Source: CAZZDK01 sp964652235 (GTDB lineage Bacteria > Pseudomonadota > Alphaproteobacteria > UBA9219). From it: a DNA stretch of 64,000 nt. Positions 8,390-18,103 of this stretch are shown here, one piece after another. The position numbers were made by a program, and so were the translations under genes. The stretch spans positions 1 through 64,000 of the forward strand of contig CAZZDK010000002.1 in the NCBI GenBank assembly GCA_964652235.1. The letters run 5' to 3'. Numbering within the stretch: position 1 is the first letter of the stretch; each line of letters starts with the position of its first letter. Under the pieces are notes generated by a model. That model ran no database searches and was not told the DNA's origin. It saw only the letters and a list, made by a program, of their open reading frames with translations.

Positions 8390-9885
8390 GGCGCGGCCTC
8401 GACCAGCGCGGGGAGCGCGAGGCCCCCTATGCGCTCGACGGCGGGAGCAAAAGCATCGCGAAACGAGCCGGGGTGAACGCCCATCCAGACCACAAGAACG
8501 ACAAGGGGAGTGAGCATCAAAAACTCGCGCAACGTCATCCGAGGCAACGTTTTGATGTCGCCCTTGTCGAGTGGTCCCAGAAAAACCCGGCGGTATAGCC
8601 AGAGCATATACGCCGCGCCGAGGATGATCCCCAGCGCCGCGAAGGCCGCCACGATTTTATTGTAATGCCAGGCGCCGCTGAGGCTCATGAACTCGCCGAC
8701 AAAACCGCTCGTCCCCGGCAGCCCCAAAGAGGCCAACGTGAACACCAGCGCATAAGACGCGAAAAACGGCATACGAACAGCCACGCCGCCGTAGCGCGAG
8801 ATTTCACGCGTGTGCGTGCGATCGTAAAGGACGCCGACGCAAAGGAACAGCGCCGAGGCCACAAGCCCATGGGAAAGCATGATCATGATCGAGCCTTCCA
8901 CGCCCGTCGCACGGCCCGAGAAAATGCCAAGCGTCACGAAACCCATGTGGGCGACCGAGGAATAGGCGACGAGCTTTTTCATGTCCTTTTGCGCCAAAGC
9001 GACCAGCGAGGCATAGACCACAGCAATCAGGCTCAAGGCAATCATCATGGGCGAGAAAAAGGCGCTGGCTTCCGGCAGCATTTGAAGGGACACGCGGATG
9101 AAGCCGTAGCCGCCCATCTTGAGCAAAACGCCCGCGAGCAGGACGGAACCCGCCGTCGGCGCCTCCACGTGCGCGTGCGGCAGCCAGGTATGAAGCGGCC
9201 ACATGGGGGTCTTGACCGCGAACGACGCGAAAAAGACGAGCCAAAGCCAAAGCCCCATGTCGCGCGGCAGCGTCGCGCCGATCATTGCGGTCATGTCGCT
9301 CGTGCCCAAATGCAAAGCCATCGCGAAAATGCCCACCAGCATAAGAACAGAACCAAGCAGGGTGAACAGGAAAAATTTCGTCGCGGCATAGACCCGATTC
9401 TCGCCGCCCCAAATGCCGATGACGAGAAACATCGGTATCAAGACGCCCTCGAAGAACACGTAGAACAGAAAGAAATCGAGCGAGGTGAACACGCCGATCA
9501 TGATCGTCTCAAGCGTCAAAAGCGCGATCATGAGGCCGCGCGCCTTCTCCCTCACCTCGAAGCCCGAAAGGACCGCGACGACCGAAAGCAGCCCCGAAAG
9601 CAGGACGAACCAAAGCGAAATGCCGTCGATGCCCTTATGATAGGAAACGCCAAGCGAAGGAATCCACTCAAACTTCTCGATCAGTTGAAACCCCGGAAGC
9701 GCGGGATCGAAAAACTTCAAAAGCAGCAGGGAAAACAAGAACGTCGCGCCCGAAACGGCAAGGGCAATGCGCCGCGCGCGGCGGGCATGGCCCGCATCGC
9801 CGCGCCGCGTCAAAAGCAAAATGAGCGCCACCCCCGCCAAAGGCAGAAACGTCAAAAAACTCAAAAACGGAAAACCGTGAACCAT
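8386..9885 (-). CDS. nuoM: NADH-quinone oxidoreductase subunit M
   Basis: 499 residues with about 14 hydrophobic helices; an antiporter-like proton-pumping subunit of complex I. The helix FLFYVFFEGVLIPMFL carries the conserved glutamate, and WLPHAHVEAPTAGSVLLAG is the second family signature. The start lies two bases from the nuoL stop, and the end overlaps nuoN by four bases. Confidence 0.97.
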   Translation of the reverse strand: MVHGFPFLSFLTFLPLAGVALILLLTRRGDAGHARRARRIALAVSGATFLFSLLLLKFFDPALPGFQLIEKFEWIPSLGVSYHKGIDGISLWFVLLSGLLSVVAVLSGFEVREKARGLMIALLTLETIMIGVFTSLDFFLFYVFFEGVLIPMFLVIGIWGGENRVYAATKFFLFTLLGSVLMLVGIFAMALHLGTSDMTAMIGATLPRDMGLWLWLVFFASFAVKTPMWPLHTWLPHAHVEAPTAGSVLLAGVLLKMGGYGFIRVSLQMLPEASAFFSPMMIALSLIAVVYASLVALAQKDMKKLVAYSSVAHMGFVTLGIFSGRATGVEGSIMIMLSHGLVASALFLCVGVLYDRTHTREISRYGGVAVRMPFFASYALVFTLASLGLPGTSGFVGEFMSLSGAWHYNKIVAAFAALGIILGAAYMLWLYRRVFLGPLDKGDIKTLPRMTLREFLMLTPLVVLVVWMGVHPGSFRDAFAPAVERIGGLALPALVEAAP

Positions 9886-9886
9886 C

Positions 9887-11899
9887 CTACCCCCCTGCCA
9901 AAGCCCAGCCGACCAAAACGGCCAGGCTTGCCGCCATCACAAGCGCATAGTGCGGCAAATAACCCGTTTGCGCCCTTTGCGCCGCGCGGGCGACTTTCTG
10001 CGCGACAGCCGCCACGCCGTCCGGCCCGAAGCGATCAATAAGAGCCTCGTCGCCCTTTCGCCAGAGAACCGCGCCAACGTTCTGAACGATCCTAACGAAA
10101 AGAAAATCGTACAGTTCGTCGAAAAAACCGACCTTGAGATGGAAGAGCAATCCCACCCGTCGGGCCGGACGCACGAACAAAACGTCGTACAGTTCGTCGA
10201 AATAAAACCTGTTCGCGGCGGCCCTGTGGACGGGGCCGAGCTTTGAGACGAGCCGCTCATGCATATCAGGCTGTTTCAGATAAAACCAGCCGGATAAGCC
10301 GAGCCCTGCCAACGCCATAAGAAGCGGCAAAAGCTTGATAATTTCCGGTACCGGCGCGGCCAGAGCCTCCTGATGGCCGGGCAAAACGAACAAGGCGCCG
10401 CGCCAAAAATGGGGGGCGGCGAAAGCATTGTGGGCCAACCAGCCTGCAAAAACGGCCCCCGCCGCAAGCAGGATAAGGGGGACCAGCATAACGGGGGGCG
10501 CTTCATGAGGATGGGGGTGGGCTTTGGGGGCCTCCTCGCCGTGAAAAGTTAAAACAAGCAGCCGCCCCATATAAAAGGCCGTCATGAAGGCCCCCAAAAG
10601 CCCCATCAAAAAAGCTGTCGTTCCGTACCAGGTCCCGCGCGCGAAGGCGGCTTCAAGGATCATGTCTTTGGAATAGAAACCCGAAAAACCGAACAGTCCG
10701 GGAATGCCTATCCCCGCCAGAGCCAAAGTCCCCACCCACATCAGCCCGTAAGTCGCGGGAAGCTTTCGCGCCAAGCCGCCCATCTTGCGCATATCCTGCT
10801 CGCCCGAAAGCGCGTGAATGACGCTGCCCGCCGCCAGGAACAAAAGCGCCTTAAAGAAAGCGTGGGTCATCAGATGGAAAATCGAAGCGCCGTAGGCCGA
10901 AACGCCCGCCGCGAAAAACATATATCCCAGTTGGCTCATGGTCGAATAGGCGATGACGCGCTTGATGTCGAATTGCGTCATGGCGATACAGGCCGCAAAG
11001 ACCGCCGTGACCGCCCCGATCATCGTCACGAAAGCCTGGGCCGCAGGCGCGTATTCGAACAAGGGCGAAAGCCGCGCCACCATGAAGACGCCCGCCGTAA
11101 CCATCGTCGCCGCATGGATAAGAGCGGAAACGGGAGTCGGCCCCTCCATCGCGTCGGGTAGCCAGACGTGAAGGCCTATCTGGGCCGACTTGCCCATGGC
11201 GCCCATGAACAAAAGCAGCGCAATCGCGGTTAAGGCGGGAACGGAGAGGTCGCCCCAAACATACGTTTCATCAACGAGATGGGGTATGTTCTTAAAGATG
11301 ACCTCCAAGTCCAAAGAGCCGCACAATTGCGCGCACCCGAACAGGCCGAGCAGGAACCCGAAGTCGCCCACGCGGTTGACGAGAAAAGCTTTCATTCCGG
11401 CGGCGCAAGCTTTCGGCTTTTCAAACCAGAAGCCGATCAGCAGATAAGAAGCCAGCCCGACGCCTTCCCAGCCGAAAAACATTTGGAGCAAATTGTCCGC
11501 CGTCACGAGCATAAGCATGAAAAAAGTGAACAGGGACAGAAAAGCCATAAAACGGGGAATGCCTTTATCGCCCTGCATATAACCGACGGCATAGATGTGT
11601 ACGAGCGCCGAGATGACGTTCACGATCAAAACCATAACGGCGGAGAGAACGTCGAGCCGGACGGCCCAGTCGGCCTTAAGCCCCGGCATTTCGATCCAGG
11701 TTAGAAGCTTGTGAGTCCGAACCGCGCCCTCAAGCGCGACATCGTTAAAAACGACGAACGAGGCAAGGGCCGCCGCGCTCACGCATAGACACGTCGCAAG
11801 CTGCGCGCCCCTGTCGCCAAGGCGCCGCCCGCCGAATCCGGCCAGAAGCGTCCCTAAAAGCGGCAAAAAGATCGCGGCAAGATCGAGGGTCATCGCCAT
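9887..11899 (-). CDS. nuoL: NADH-quinone oxidoreductase subunit L
   Basis: 670 residues, the largest membrane subunit of complex I. It has the antiporter-like core plus the C-terminal extension that forms the long lateral helix. FFGWEGVGLASYLLIGFW and LHVWLPDAMEGPTPVSALIHAATMV mark the core. The ATG at 11897-11899 is used; an ATG two codons later is equally possible. The C-terminal part holds a near-duplicate phrase (RRVGLLFHLKVGFFDELYDFLFVR and, just before it, FYFDELYDVLFVRP), known from NuoL tails. Confidence 0.97.
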   Translation of the reverse strand: MAMTLDLAAIFLPLLGTLLAGFGGRRLGDRGAQLATCLCVSAAALASFVVFNDVALEGAVRTHKLLTWIEMPGLKADWAVRLDVLSAVMVLIVNVISALVHIYAVGYMQGDKGIPRFMAFLSLFTFFMLMLVTADNLLQMFFGWEGVGLASYLLIGFWFEKPKACAAGMKAFLVNRVGDFGFLLGLFGCAQLCGSLDLEVIFKNIPHLVDETYVWGDLSVPALTAIALLLFMGAMGKSAQIGLHVWLPDAMEGPTPVSALIHAATMVTAGVFMVARLSPLFEYAPAAQAFVTMIGAVTAVFAACIAMTQFDIKRVIAYSTMSQLGYMFFAAGVSAYGASIFHLMTHAFFKALLFLAAGSVIHALSGEQDMRKMGGLARKLPATYGLMWVGTLALAGIGIPGLFGFSGFYSKDMILEAAFARGTWYGTTAFLMGLLGAFMTAFYMGRLLVLTFHGEEAPKAHPHPHEAPPVMLVPLILLAAGAVFAGWLAHNAFAAPHFWRGALFVLPGHQEALAAPVPEIIKLLPLLMALAGLGLSGWFYLKQPDMHERLVSKLGPVHRAAANRFYFDELYDVLFVRPARRVGLLFHLKVGFFDELYDFLFVRIVQNVGAVLWRKGDEALIDRFGPDGVAAVAQKVARAAQRAQTGYLPHYALVMAASLAVLVGWALAGG

Positions 11900-11903
11900 G
11901 CCC

Positions 11904-12212
11904 CTATCCTTTCATCTCGGTGAAAGCGTCTATTTCTATGGACCCGCGATGGCGGTAGGCGATCACCAGGATGGCCAGGCCGATGGCGGCCTCGGCGGCC
12001 GCGACGGACAGAACGATCATCGAAAAGACCTGCCCGGACAGGCCGCCCCCGTAGCTTGAGAAAGCCACAAGATTAATGTTGGCGGCAAGAAGCATCAGCT
12101 CGACGGACATCAGCAGAACGATTACGTTCCGGCGATTTAGAACGAACCCTGCCAATCCGATCAGAAACAGGAAAGCCCCGACGGCAAGATAGTGCGCCAA
12201 CCCTACAAGCAT
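11904..12212 (-). CDS. nuoK: NADH-quinone oxidoreductase subunit K
   Basis: 102 residues with three membrane helices, the canonical NuoK size. Conserved glutamates in the middle helices (MSVELMLLAANINLVAF and AAAEAAIGLAILV) belong to the hydrophilic axis of complex I. The ATG at 12210-12212 overlaps the nuoJ stop as ATGA; a GTG one codon upstream was not chosen. Confidence 0.97.
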   Translation of the reverse strand: MLVGLAHYLAVGAFLFLIGLAGFVLNRRNVIVLLMSVELMLLAANINLVAFSSYGGGLSGQVFSMIVLSVAAAEAAIGLAILVIAYRHRGSIEIDAFTEMKG

Positions 12213-12799
12213 CACGACGCCCCCTCTCCGGATTTGATCTTGCGGACTTCAAGAACCTCCCTCGGATCGCGGTCCAGTTGGTCCCACGGGTTCTGACGCT
12301 TAACGCCCTCTCTTTTCCGCTGGGTCAAAACGATGGCCCCGATCATGGCGACGACGAGGATCAGCCCGCAAACCTGAAACGGATAAAGGTAAACCGTATA
12401 AAGAACGTCGCCCAGGGCGCGGATGTTTTCGGCCTGAACGGGCGGCGGCGGCGCCACGGCGGGCCAGGAAAAGACGACGGCCAGCAATTGCGTCAAAAGC
12501 GCTGCGGCGATTCCAACTCCAACGGGCCAGACGCGGGAAGCTCCCTTTTTTGCCGACTCCTTTCTGACGTTCAACATCATGACGATGAACAGGAACAGAA
12601 CGGCGACCGCGCCGATATAGACAATGAGAAGGATGAAGGCCAAAAACTCGGCCCCCAACGTCAAAAACAAGCCTGCTGCGTTGAAAAAGCTCCAGACCAG
12701 AAACAAGACCGCGTGAACGGGCCGCCGGACCGTCACGACCATCGTGGCCGAGAAGATCAACGCCAGAGCGAAAAGATAAAAAACGAGCGAAGGGATCAT
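12212..12799 (-). CDS. nuoJ: NADH-quinone oxidoreductase subunit J
   Basis: 195 residues with five hydrophobic helices; the membrane subunit of complex I next to NuoK and NuoA. The AFILLIVYIGAVAVLFLFIVMML stretch holds the pi-bulge helix typical of the subunit. Start is the ATG at 12797-12799 with a strong AGGAGG site and ATGA overlap with nuoI. A longer upstream reading would lie in nuoI and is rejected. Confidence 0.97.
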   Translation of the reverse strand: MIPSLVFYLFALALIFSATMVVTVRRPVHAVLFLVWSFFNAAGLFLTLGAEFLAFILLIVYIGAVAVLFLFIVMMLNVRKESAKKGASRVWPVGVGIAAALLTQLLAVVFSWPAVAPPPPVQAENIRALGDVLYTVYLYPFQVCGLILVVAMIGAIVLTQRKREGVKRQNPWDQLDRDPREVLEVRKIKSGEGAS

Positions 12800-13281
12800 T
12801 TTCGCCTCCTGTCGGCTTCGAGGTTGGCGGCAAGAACGGGCTCCCATCTATCGCCGTTCGCCAAAAGACGTTCCTTCGTATAGAGCAAATCTTCATGCGC
12901 GAGGCCGATAAACTCGAAATTCGGCCCTTCGACGATGGCCTCGACGGGGCAGACCTCTTGGCACAGGCCGCAATTGATGCACTTCGTCATATCAATGTCG
13001 TAACGCGTCGTGCGGCGCGAGCCGTCCGAGGCAGGCGCAACCTCGATCGTGATGGCAAGGGCAGGACACACGGCCTCGCACAGCTTGCAGGCGATACAAC
13101 GCTCCGTCCCGTCTTCATAACGCCGCAGCGCGTGTTCGCCCCGGAAACGCGGACCTATAGGCCCTTTTTCGTAAGGATAATTGATCGTGGCTTTCTTTTT
13201 GAAAATGTAGCGAAAGGTCAACGCCATCCCTTGAAGAATGTCGATCAGAAAGAAATATTTGAGGCGGCTTTTGACGTTCAT
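12796..13281 (-). CDS. nuoI: NADH-quinone oxidoreductase subunit I
   Basis: 161 residues. A ferredoxin-like peripheral-arm subunit of complex I carrying two [4Fe-4S] clusters (N6a, N6b). The two cluster motifs are CIACKLCEAVCP and CINCGLCQEVCP. It passes electrons towards NuoB. The ATG at 13279-13281 overlaps the nuoH stop (ATGA). The 52-residue upstream extension of the open frame lies in nuoH and is not used. Confidence 0.97.
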   Translation of the reverse strand: MNVKSRLKYFFLIDILQGMALTFRYIFKKKATINYPYEKGPIGPRFRGEHALRRYEDGTERCIACKLCEAVCPALAITIEVAPASDGSRRTTRYDIDMTKCINCGLCQEVCPVEAIVEGPNFEFIGLAHEDLLYTKERLLANGDRWEPVLAANLEADRRRK

Positions 13282-14282
13282 GACGCGACGCCCCCAAGCA
13301 TTTGAACCGTCGCGACCACAACGACCCAGAGCAGCGCAAGCGGCAAGAACCACTTCCAGCCGACGCGCATAAGTTGGTCGTAACGGTAGCGCGGCAACGT
13401 GCCCCTCACCCAGAGGAAAACGAACAGGCACGCACAAATCTTGAGCGCAAACCAGACGAACCCCGGTATGAAGCCCAGAATCTCGAGCGGCGGAAGCCAG
13501 CCGCCCAGAAAAAGAACGCTCGTCATCGCGCTCATCAGGATCATGTTCGTGTATTCGCCCAAAAAGAACATGGCAAAGATCATCGCCGAGTATTCGGTGT
13601 TAAAGCCGCCGACGAGTTCGGACTCTCCTTCCGGCAGGTCGAAGGGATTGCGGTTCGTCTCAGCCAGAGCCGAGACAAAGAACAGGATCGCCATCGGAAA
13701 CAAAAGCGAGAAAACGTACCAGCCGTCTTGCTGCGCGAGAACGATCTTCGAAAGATTGAGCGTTCCGGCCTTCAAAAGGACCGTCACCAGAACGAGGCCG
13801 ATGGATACTTCGTAAGACACCATCTGCGCGGCGCTGCGCAAAGCGCCTAGAAACGGGTATTTCGAATTGGACGCCCAACCGGCAATGATGATCGAATAAA
13901 CGCCGAGCGAGGAAATCGCGAGCAGATAAAGCACGCCCAGATTGATGTCGGCCAAAACCAGCCGGGCGTCAAAAGGAATGACGGCCCAGGCGGAAAGCGC
14001 CAGAAAGAACGTGAAAACAGGCGCGGCGAGAAACAGCCCCACATTCGCGCGCGTTGGTAGGATCGTCTCCTTCGCGAGAACTTTCAAGCCGTCTGCCATG
14101 GGCTGAAGCAGACCGAAAGGCCCGACGACGTTCGGCCCTTTGCGAATCTGGATTGCGCCAAGGACTTTGCGCTCGAACCACGTCAGATAGGCCGTCGCGC
14201 CGAGAATGACGCCGATAATCGCCCCCGTGCCGAGAAGCGTCCATAGAAGAAAGGGCCAGTCGATGTTCAGGCTTTCAAACAT
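13278..14282 (-). CDS. nuoH: NADH-quinone oxidoreductase subunit H
   Basis: 334 residues with about eight membrane helices. It helps form the quinone-access chamber of complex I. The signatures RKGPNVVGPFGLLQPMADGLK and FDLPEGESELVGGFNTEYS are present. Start is the ATG at 14280-14282. Unlike the other nuo junctions, the region upstream is about 500 bases long and holds a GIY-YIG remnant and palindromes, so nuoH is not directly coupled to nuoG. Confidence 0.97.
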   Translation of the reverse strand: MFESLNIDWPFLLWTLLGTGAIIGVILGATAYLTWFERKVLGAIQIRKGPNVVGPFGLLQPMADGLKVLAKETILPTRANVGLFLAAPVFTFFLALSAWAVIPFDARLVLADINLGVLYLLAISSLGVYSIIIAGWASNSKYPFLGALRSAAQMVSYEVSIGLVLVTVLLKAGTLNLSKIVLAQQDGWYVFSLLFPMAILFFVSALAETNRNPFDLPEGESELVGGFNTEYSAMIFAMFFLGEYTNMILMSAMTSVLFLGGWLPPLEILGFIPGFVWFALKICACLFVFLWVRGTLPRYRYDQLMRVGWKWFLPLALLWVVVVATVQMLGGVAS

Positions 14283-14392
14283 AGGGGCCCTCTTTCCCAA
14301 GAGAAACAAAATGGGATGCCCGCCAGTTCGGCCTCCCTCTCCCAACGAAAGTCTTTTTTCTTACCCAAAATCCAAAGATGGACCAAACGGGA

Positions 14393-14465
14393 CTCCCGCT
14401 TGCGCGGGAGCGACGGCTTTGATGGAACCATCTTTCTTCTTCGTCATGCCCGCGAAAGCGGGCAT
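14393..14465. repeat. Pair of palindromic extragenic repeats between nuoG and nuoH
   Basis: Two GC-rich hairpins, one at 14393-14410 (CTCCCGC-TTGC-GCGGGAG) and one at 14446-14465 (ATGCCCGC-GAAA-GCGGGCAT). The second belongs to the CCCGCGAAAGCGGG class of palindromes scattered through many proteobacterial genomes. They sit directly downstream of the GIY-YIG remnant, in the only large gap of the nuo operon. The rest of 14283-14479 shows no coding signal. Confidence 0.7.
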
Positions 14466-14479
14466 CCCGTTTGTTGCTT

Positions 14480-14781
14480 TTACAGTTCTTCATATAAATC
14501 CCGCCATGCTGGGTTATTTTTTTCAATAGCTTGTTTTTTCCAGTCTCTCCGCCATTTTTTAATATTTTTCTCCCGTTTGATTGCATCCATGGCTGTCGCG
14601 TAAGCTTCATAATACACAAGCATTTTAAGGCCGTATTTTCTTGAAAACCCTTTGTAGACGCCTTCTTCATGTTCCCATGCGCGACGCGCAAGATCGTTCG
14701 TAACGCCGACATAAAGCGTACCGTAAGGTTTATCGGTGACGATATAAACATAAAATATTTTCTCCTTAAGCCTCCCTTCAT
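14480..14781 (-). pseudogene. GIY-YIG endonuclease, frameshifted near its start
   Basis: The minus-strand frame ending at 14480 encodes a complete GIY-YIG domain: FYVYIVTDKPYGTLYVG at its start, TNDLARRAWEHEEG with the catalytic Arg, and the typical C-terminal WRDLYEEL. No ATG exists in that frame. An ATG at 14779-14781, overlapping the nuoG stop as ATGA, opens the neighbouring frame (MKGGLRRK). One extra A in the run at 14758-14761 would join both into a normal gene of about 100 residues. So it is a one-base frameshift, a sequencing error in the A-run, or less likely a programmed -1 shift. Confidence 0.8.
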
Positions 14782-16832
14782 CCCTCCTCTCCCATGATAA
14801 GCGGCAGTATCTCGCGCGTACACTTCGCCATGGTGGGCGATGCGCGGCTGATCGGATCGGTCATGTAAAAATTGGCGACCGCCACCTCGAAAGGATCAAT
14901 CGAAAGCGTGCCCGGTTGGCCGAAAGGCTTCCATTCCGCCTTCGCGACTCGGCCGATGCGTCCAAGCCACGGCCTGGCGGCAATCATCTTATCGCGCAGG
15001 CCCGTCAATGTTTCAAAGGGCAGCGCCCGCCCCATCGCCCGCGAAAGAAGGGCGAAAATCTCCCAATCTTCCTTGGCCTGCCCAAGCGGATGAACGGCGC
15101 GGCGCGCGCGCTGGACGCGGCCTTCCGTGTTCACGTAAGTCGCGTCTTTTTCGGTATAGGCCGCGCCCGGCAAAACGACGTCGGCCCGGGCCGCGCCCTT
15201 GTCTCCGTGATGCCCTTGGTAGATGACGAACGTCTTGCCCAGGCGCGTCGTATCAATTTCATCCGCGCCCAAAAGATAAAGCGCGTCCAGATCCCCGACT
15301 TCCGCCGCGTGAAGTATGCGCTTCGTGTCCATCCCGTAGGAACCGGGCACCAAGCCGAGGTCCAGCCCGCCCACGCGCGAGGCCGCAAGTTGCAGCACGT
15401 TAAAGCCGTTCCAGTCCTCGCGAACCATCTCGAACGTCTCGGCCAGTTCCCGCGCGAGGGCTTGAATAGCCGCGCCATCGGACCTGGCCAAAGCGCCCGC
15501 GCCCAGAATAAGGAGCGGATTCTTCGCCTTTTTCAGAAAACCCGCATATTCGTGCTTTCCTTCCATTAATTCGCGCATAGCGAGCGGCGAATAGCCGATG
15601 GGACGGAACGGATAGCCGAGCGGCACGGGCGCGCCGATCACGCCGACGGGACACCCCCCTGCGCGCCAACGCTTCAGTATCCGCGCATTGACGAGCGTGG
15701 CTTCGTGACGCGGATTTGTGCCGATCAGCAAAATCGCGTCGGCCTTTTCGATTCCCGCGATGCCGCTGTTCATGATGTATCCGGCCCGCGCCGAAACATC
15801 ATAGGTCGCGCCGTCCTGGCGGCAGTCCAGATGAGGGCTGTCAAGTTTGCGCATGAACTGCGCGAGCGCGAATTGACTCTCGCAATCGACCAGATCGCCG
15901 CAAAGGGCGGCGATGCGGTTGGGCGCAAGCGGCAACAGCTTTTGGGCCACGGCTTCCAGGGCTTCGTCCCATTCCGCCGGACGCAGCCGTCCGTCTTCGC
16001 GAATGTACGGCCTGTCCAATCTTTGGACCTTAAGCCCATCGCAAGCGAAACGCGTTTTATCGTTGATCCAAACCTCGTTTATCTCTTCGTTCAGGCGCGG
16101 AACGATGCGCATAACCTCGCCGCCGCGCGAATCCAAGCGGATCGCGCAACCCACGGCGTCCATCACGTCGACGCTGTCGGTCTTCATCAGTTCCCACGGC
16201 CTGGCGCGAAAGGCGTAGGGCTTGCTCGTCAGGGCGCCGACGGGACAAACGTCCGCGAGGTTGCCGGACATTTCCGAATAAAGCGGCCCCTCGTGGCAGG
16301 GCGCGATTTCCAGCTTTTCCCCTCGCCCCAAACCGCCGAGTTCCGGCGAACCCGCGATTTCTTCCATAAAACGAACGCAGCGCGTGCAATGGATGCAGCG
16401 CGTCATATTGGTCTGGATAAGCGGTCCCAGATCCTTGTCCTTCACACGACGACGCGGTTCTTTCATGCGACCCCTGTCGCGTCCGTAAGCGAAAGCCAGA
16501 TCCTGCAAATCGCATTCGCCGCCTTGGTCGCAAACCGGGCAATCGAGCGGATGGTTCAGAAGCAGCATTTCCATCACGCCCTGCCGCTCCTGGCGAACGG
16601 CCTGCGTGTTCGTACGCACGACCATGCCCTCGGCGCAGGGCATAGCGCAACTGGCCACGGGCTTGGGCGATTTTTCGATTTCGACAAGGCACATACGGCA
16701 CGACCCGGCAACCGTCAGCCTGTCGTGATAACAAAAGCGCGGTATCTCGATGCCAATCTGCTCGCAGGCCTGAAGCACCGACGTGCCGGGCGCGACCTCA
16801 ACCTGCCTGCCGTCGATGGTCAGCTTAGGCAT
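14778..16832 (-). CDS. nuoG: NADH-quinone oxidoreductase subunit G
   Basis: 684 residues. An iron-sulfur subunit of the peripheral arm of complex I. The N-terminal [2Fe-2S] domain has Cys34, 45, 48 and 62. Then come the His-Cys3 motif HPLDCPVCDQGGECDLQ, the CIHCTRCVRF [4Fe-4S] motif, and a molybdopterin-oxidoreductase-like C-terminal domain that is inactive in complex I. The ATG at 16830-16832 overlaps the nuoF end by 13 bases. Its stop overlaps the ATG of the GIY-YIG remnant. Confidence 0.97.
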   Translation of the reverse strand: MPKLTIDGRQVEVAPGTSVLQACEQIGIEIPRFCYHDRLTVAGSCRMCLVEIEKSPKPVASCAMPCAEGMVVRTNTQAVRQERQGVMEMLLLNHPLDCPVCDQGGECDLQDLAFAYGRDRGRMKEPRRRVKDKDLGPLIQTNMTRCIHCTRCVRFMEEIAGSPELGGLGRGEKLEIAPCHEGPLYSEMSGNLADVCPVGALTSKPYAFRARPWELMKTDSVDVMDAVGCAIRLDSRGGEVMRIVPRLNEEINEVWINDKTRFACDGLKVQRLDRPYIREDGRLRPAEWDEALEAVAQKLLPLAPNRIAALCGDLVDCESQFALAQFMRKLDSPHLDCRQDGATYDVSARAGYIMNSGIAGIEKADAILLIGTNPRHEATLVNARILKRWRAGGCPVGVIGAPVPLGYPFRPIGYSPLAMRELMEGKHEYAGFLKKAKNPLLILGAGALARSDGAAIQALARELAETFEMVREDWNGFNVLQLAASRVGGLDLGLVPGSYGMDTKRILHAAEVGDLDALYLLGADEIDTTRLGKTFVIYQGHHGDKGAARADVVLPGAAYTEKDATYVNTEGRVQRARRAVHPLGQAKEDWEIFALLSRAMGRALPFETLTGLRDKMIAARPWLGRIGRVAKAEWKPFGQPGTLSIDPFEVAVANFYMTDPISRASPTMAKCTREILPLIMGEEG

Positions 16833-18103
16833 GAGCCGCCCCCTTCCTTATTCCTGATCCTCTCCTCCATAACGTGGCGGAAGTGGCGGATAAGGCCCTG
16901 CACCGGCCAGGCGGCGGCGTCGCCGAGCGCGCAAATGGTGCGTCCTTCGATTTCCTTCGAGATATCCCAAAGCTGGTCGATTTCCTCGATCTCGGCCTCG
17001 CCGCGCACCATGCGGTCCATGATCCGCGCCATCCAGCCCGTTCCCTCTCGGCAAGGCGTGCATTGTCCGCAGCTTTCGTGCATATAGAAGTGTGACAGCC
17101 GCGCGACGGCCTCGATGATATCCGTAGATTTATCCATCACGATCACGCCCGCCGAGCCGAGACCGGAACCGAGCTCGCGTAGCCCGTCGTAATCCATAAC
17201 CGCTTTATCGCACAAAGCGGCGGGCAAAAGGGGAACGGAAGAGCCGCCCGGTATGACGGCCAGCAGATTGTCCCAGCCGCCGCGCACGCCGCCCGCGTGC
17301 TTTTCGATCAGCTCGCGTAGCGAAACGCCCATGATTTCTTCGACGTTGCACGGCTTGTTGACGTGGCCGGAAATGCAGAAGAGCTTCGTGCCCGTATTAT
17401 TCATCCGCCCCAGAGAAGCGTACCAGCCGCCGCCGCGCCGCATGATCTCGCCGATATTCGCAATGGTCTCCACGTTGTTGATTGTCGTCGGGCAGGCGTA
17501 AAGGCCCGCGCCCGCCGGAAAGGGCGGCTTGTTGCGCGGCTGGCCCTTTTTGCCCTCAAGGCTTTCCATGAGCGCGCTTTCCTCGCCGCAAACATAAGCG
17601 CCGGCTCCGCGATGGAGAACAAAATCGCAATCCCAGCCCGATCCGGCGGCGTTTTTGCCGATCAGGCGCGCCTCATAGGCTTCCTCGATCGCCTGCCGGA
17701 CGCGCTGCGCTTCGGCGTAAAACTCGCCGCGAATATAGATAAAGACTTTATGCGCGTGAATGGCCGAAGCGGCGATAAGAGCCCCCTCGATCAACCTGTG
17801 CGGATCGTGGCGCAGAATGTCGCGGTCTTTGCAGGTGCCCGGCTCGGACTCGTCCGCGTTGACGATCAGATAATGCGGCTTGTCCGAAGGTTTCGGCATA
17901 AAGGACCATTTGAGCCCCGTCCCGAAGCCTGCGCCGCCGCGCCCGCGCAGGCCGGAATTCTTGACCTCCGCGATGATCGCGTCCGGCCCTTTGCGAATGA
18001 TCGAAGCCACATGGTCCCACACGCCGCGCTTTCTGGCGCCCGCGAGGCCCCAGGGTTCGAAGCCGTACAGATTGGTGAAGATGCGGTCCTTGTCAGCGAG
18101 CAT
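16820..18103 (-). CDS. nuoF: NADH-quinone oxidoreductase subunit F
   Basis: 427 residues. Binds NADH and FMN and starts electron transfer in complex I. The glycine-rich NADH-binding stretch GLRGRGGAGFGTGLKW, the FMN segment GAGAYVCGEESALMESLEG and the [4Fe-4S] (N3) motif ESCGQCTPCREGTGW are all present. Its start overlaps nuoE by 11 bases. Confidence 0.97.
   Translation of the reverse strand: MLADKDRIFTNLYGFEPWGLAGARKRGVWDHVASIIRKGPDAIIAEVKNSGLRGRGGAGFGTGLKWSFMPKPSDKPHYLIVNADESEPGTCKDRDILRHDPHRLIEGALIAASAIHAHKVFIYIRGEFYAEAQRVRQAIEEAYEARLIGKNAAGSGWDCDFVLHRGAGAYVCGEESALMESLEGKKGQPRNKPPFPAGAGLYACPTTINNVETIANIGEIMRRGGGWYASLGRMNNTGTKLFCISGHVNKPCNVEEIMGVSLRELIEKHAGGVRGGWDNLLAVIPGGSSVPLLPAALCDKAVMDYDGLRELGSGLGSAGVIVMDKSTDIIEAVARLSHFYMHESCGQCTPCREGTGWMARIMDRMVRGEAEIEEIDQLWDISKEIEGRTICALGDAAAWPVQGLIRHFRHVMEERIRNKEGGGSCLS

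Noticed and set aside
7313..10041. Long plus-strand ORFs opposite nuoN, nuoM and nuoL (387 and 458 codons)
   Set aside because: They are Arg/His/Gln-rich shadows caused by GC-rich codon use on the minus strand. The minus-strand proteins are clear complex I subunits.
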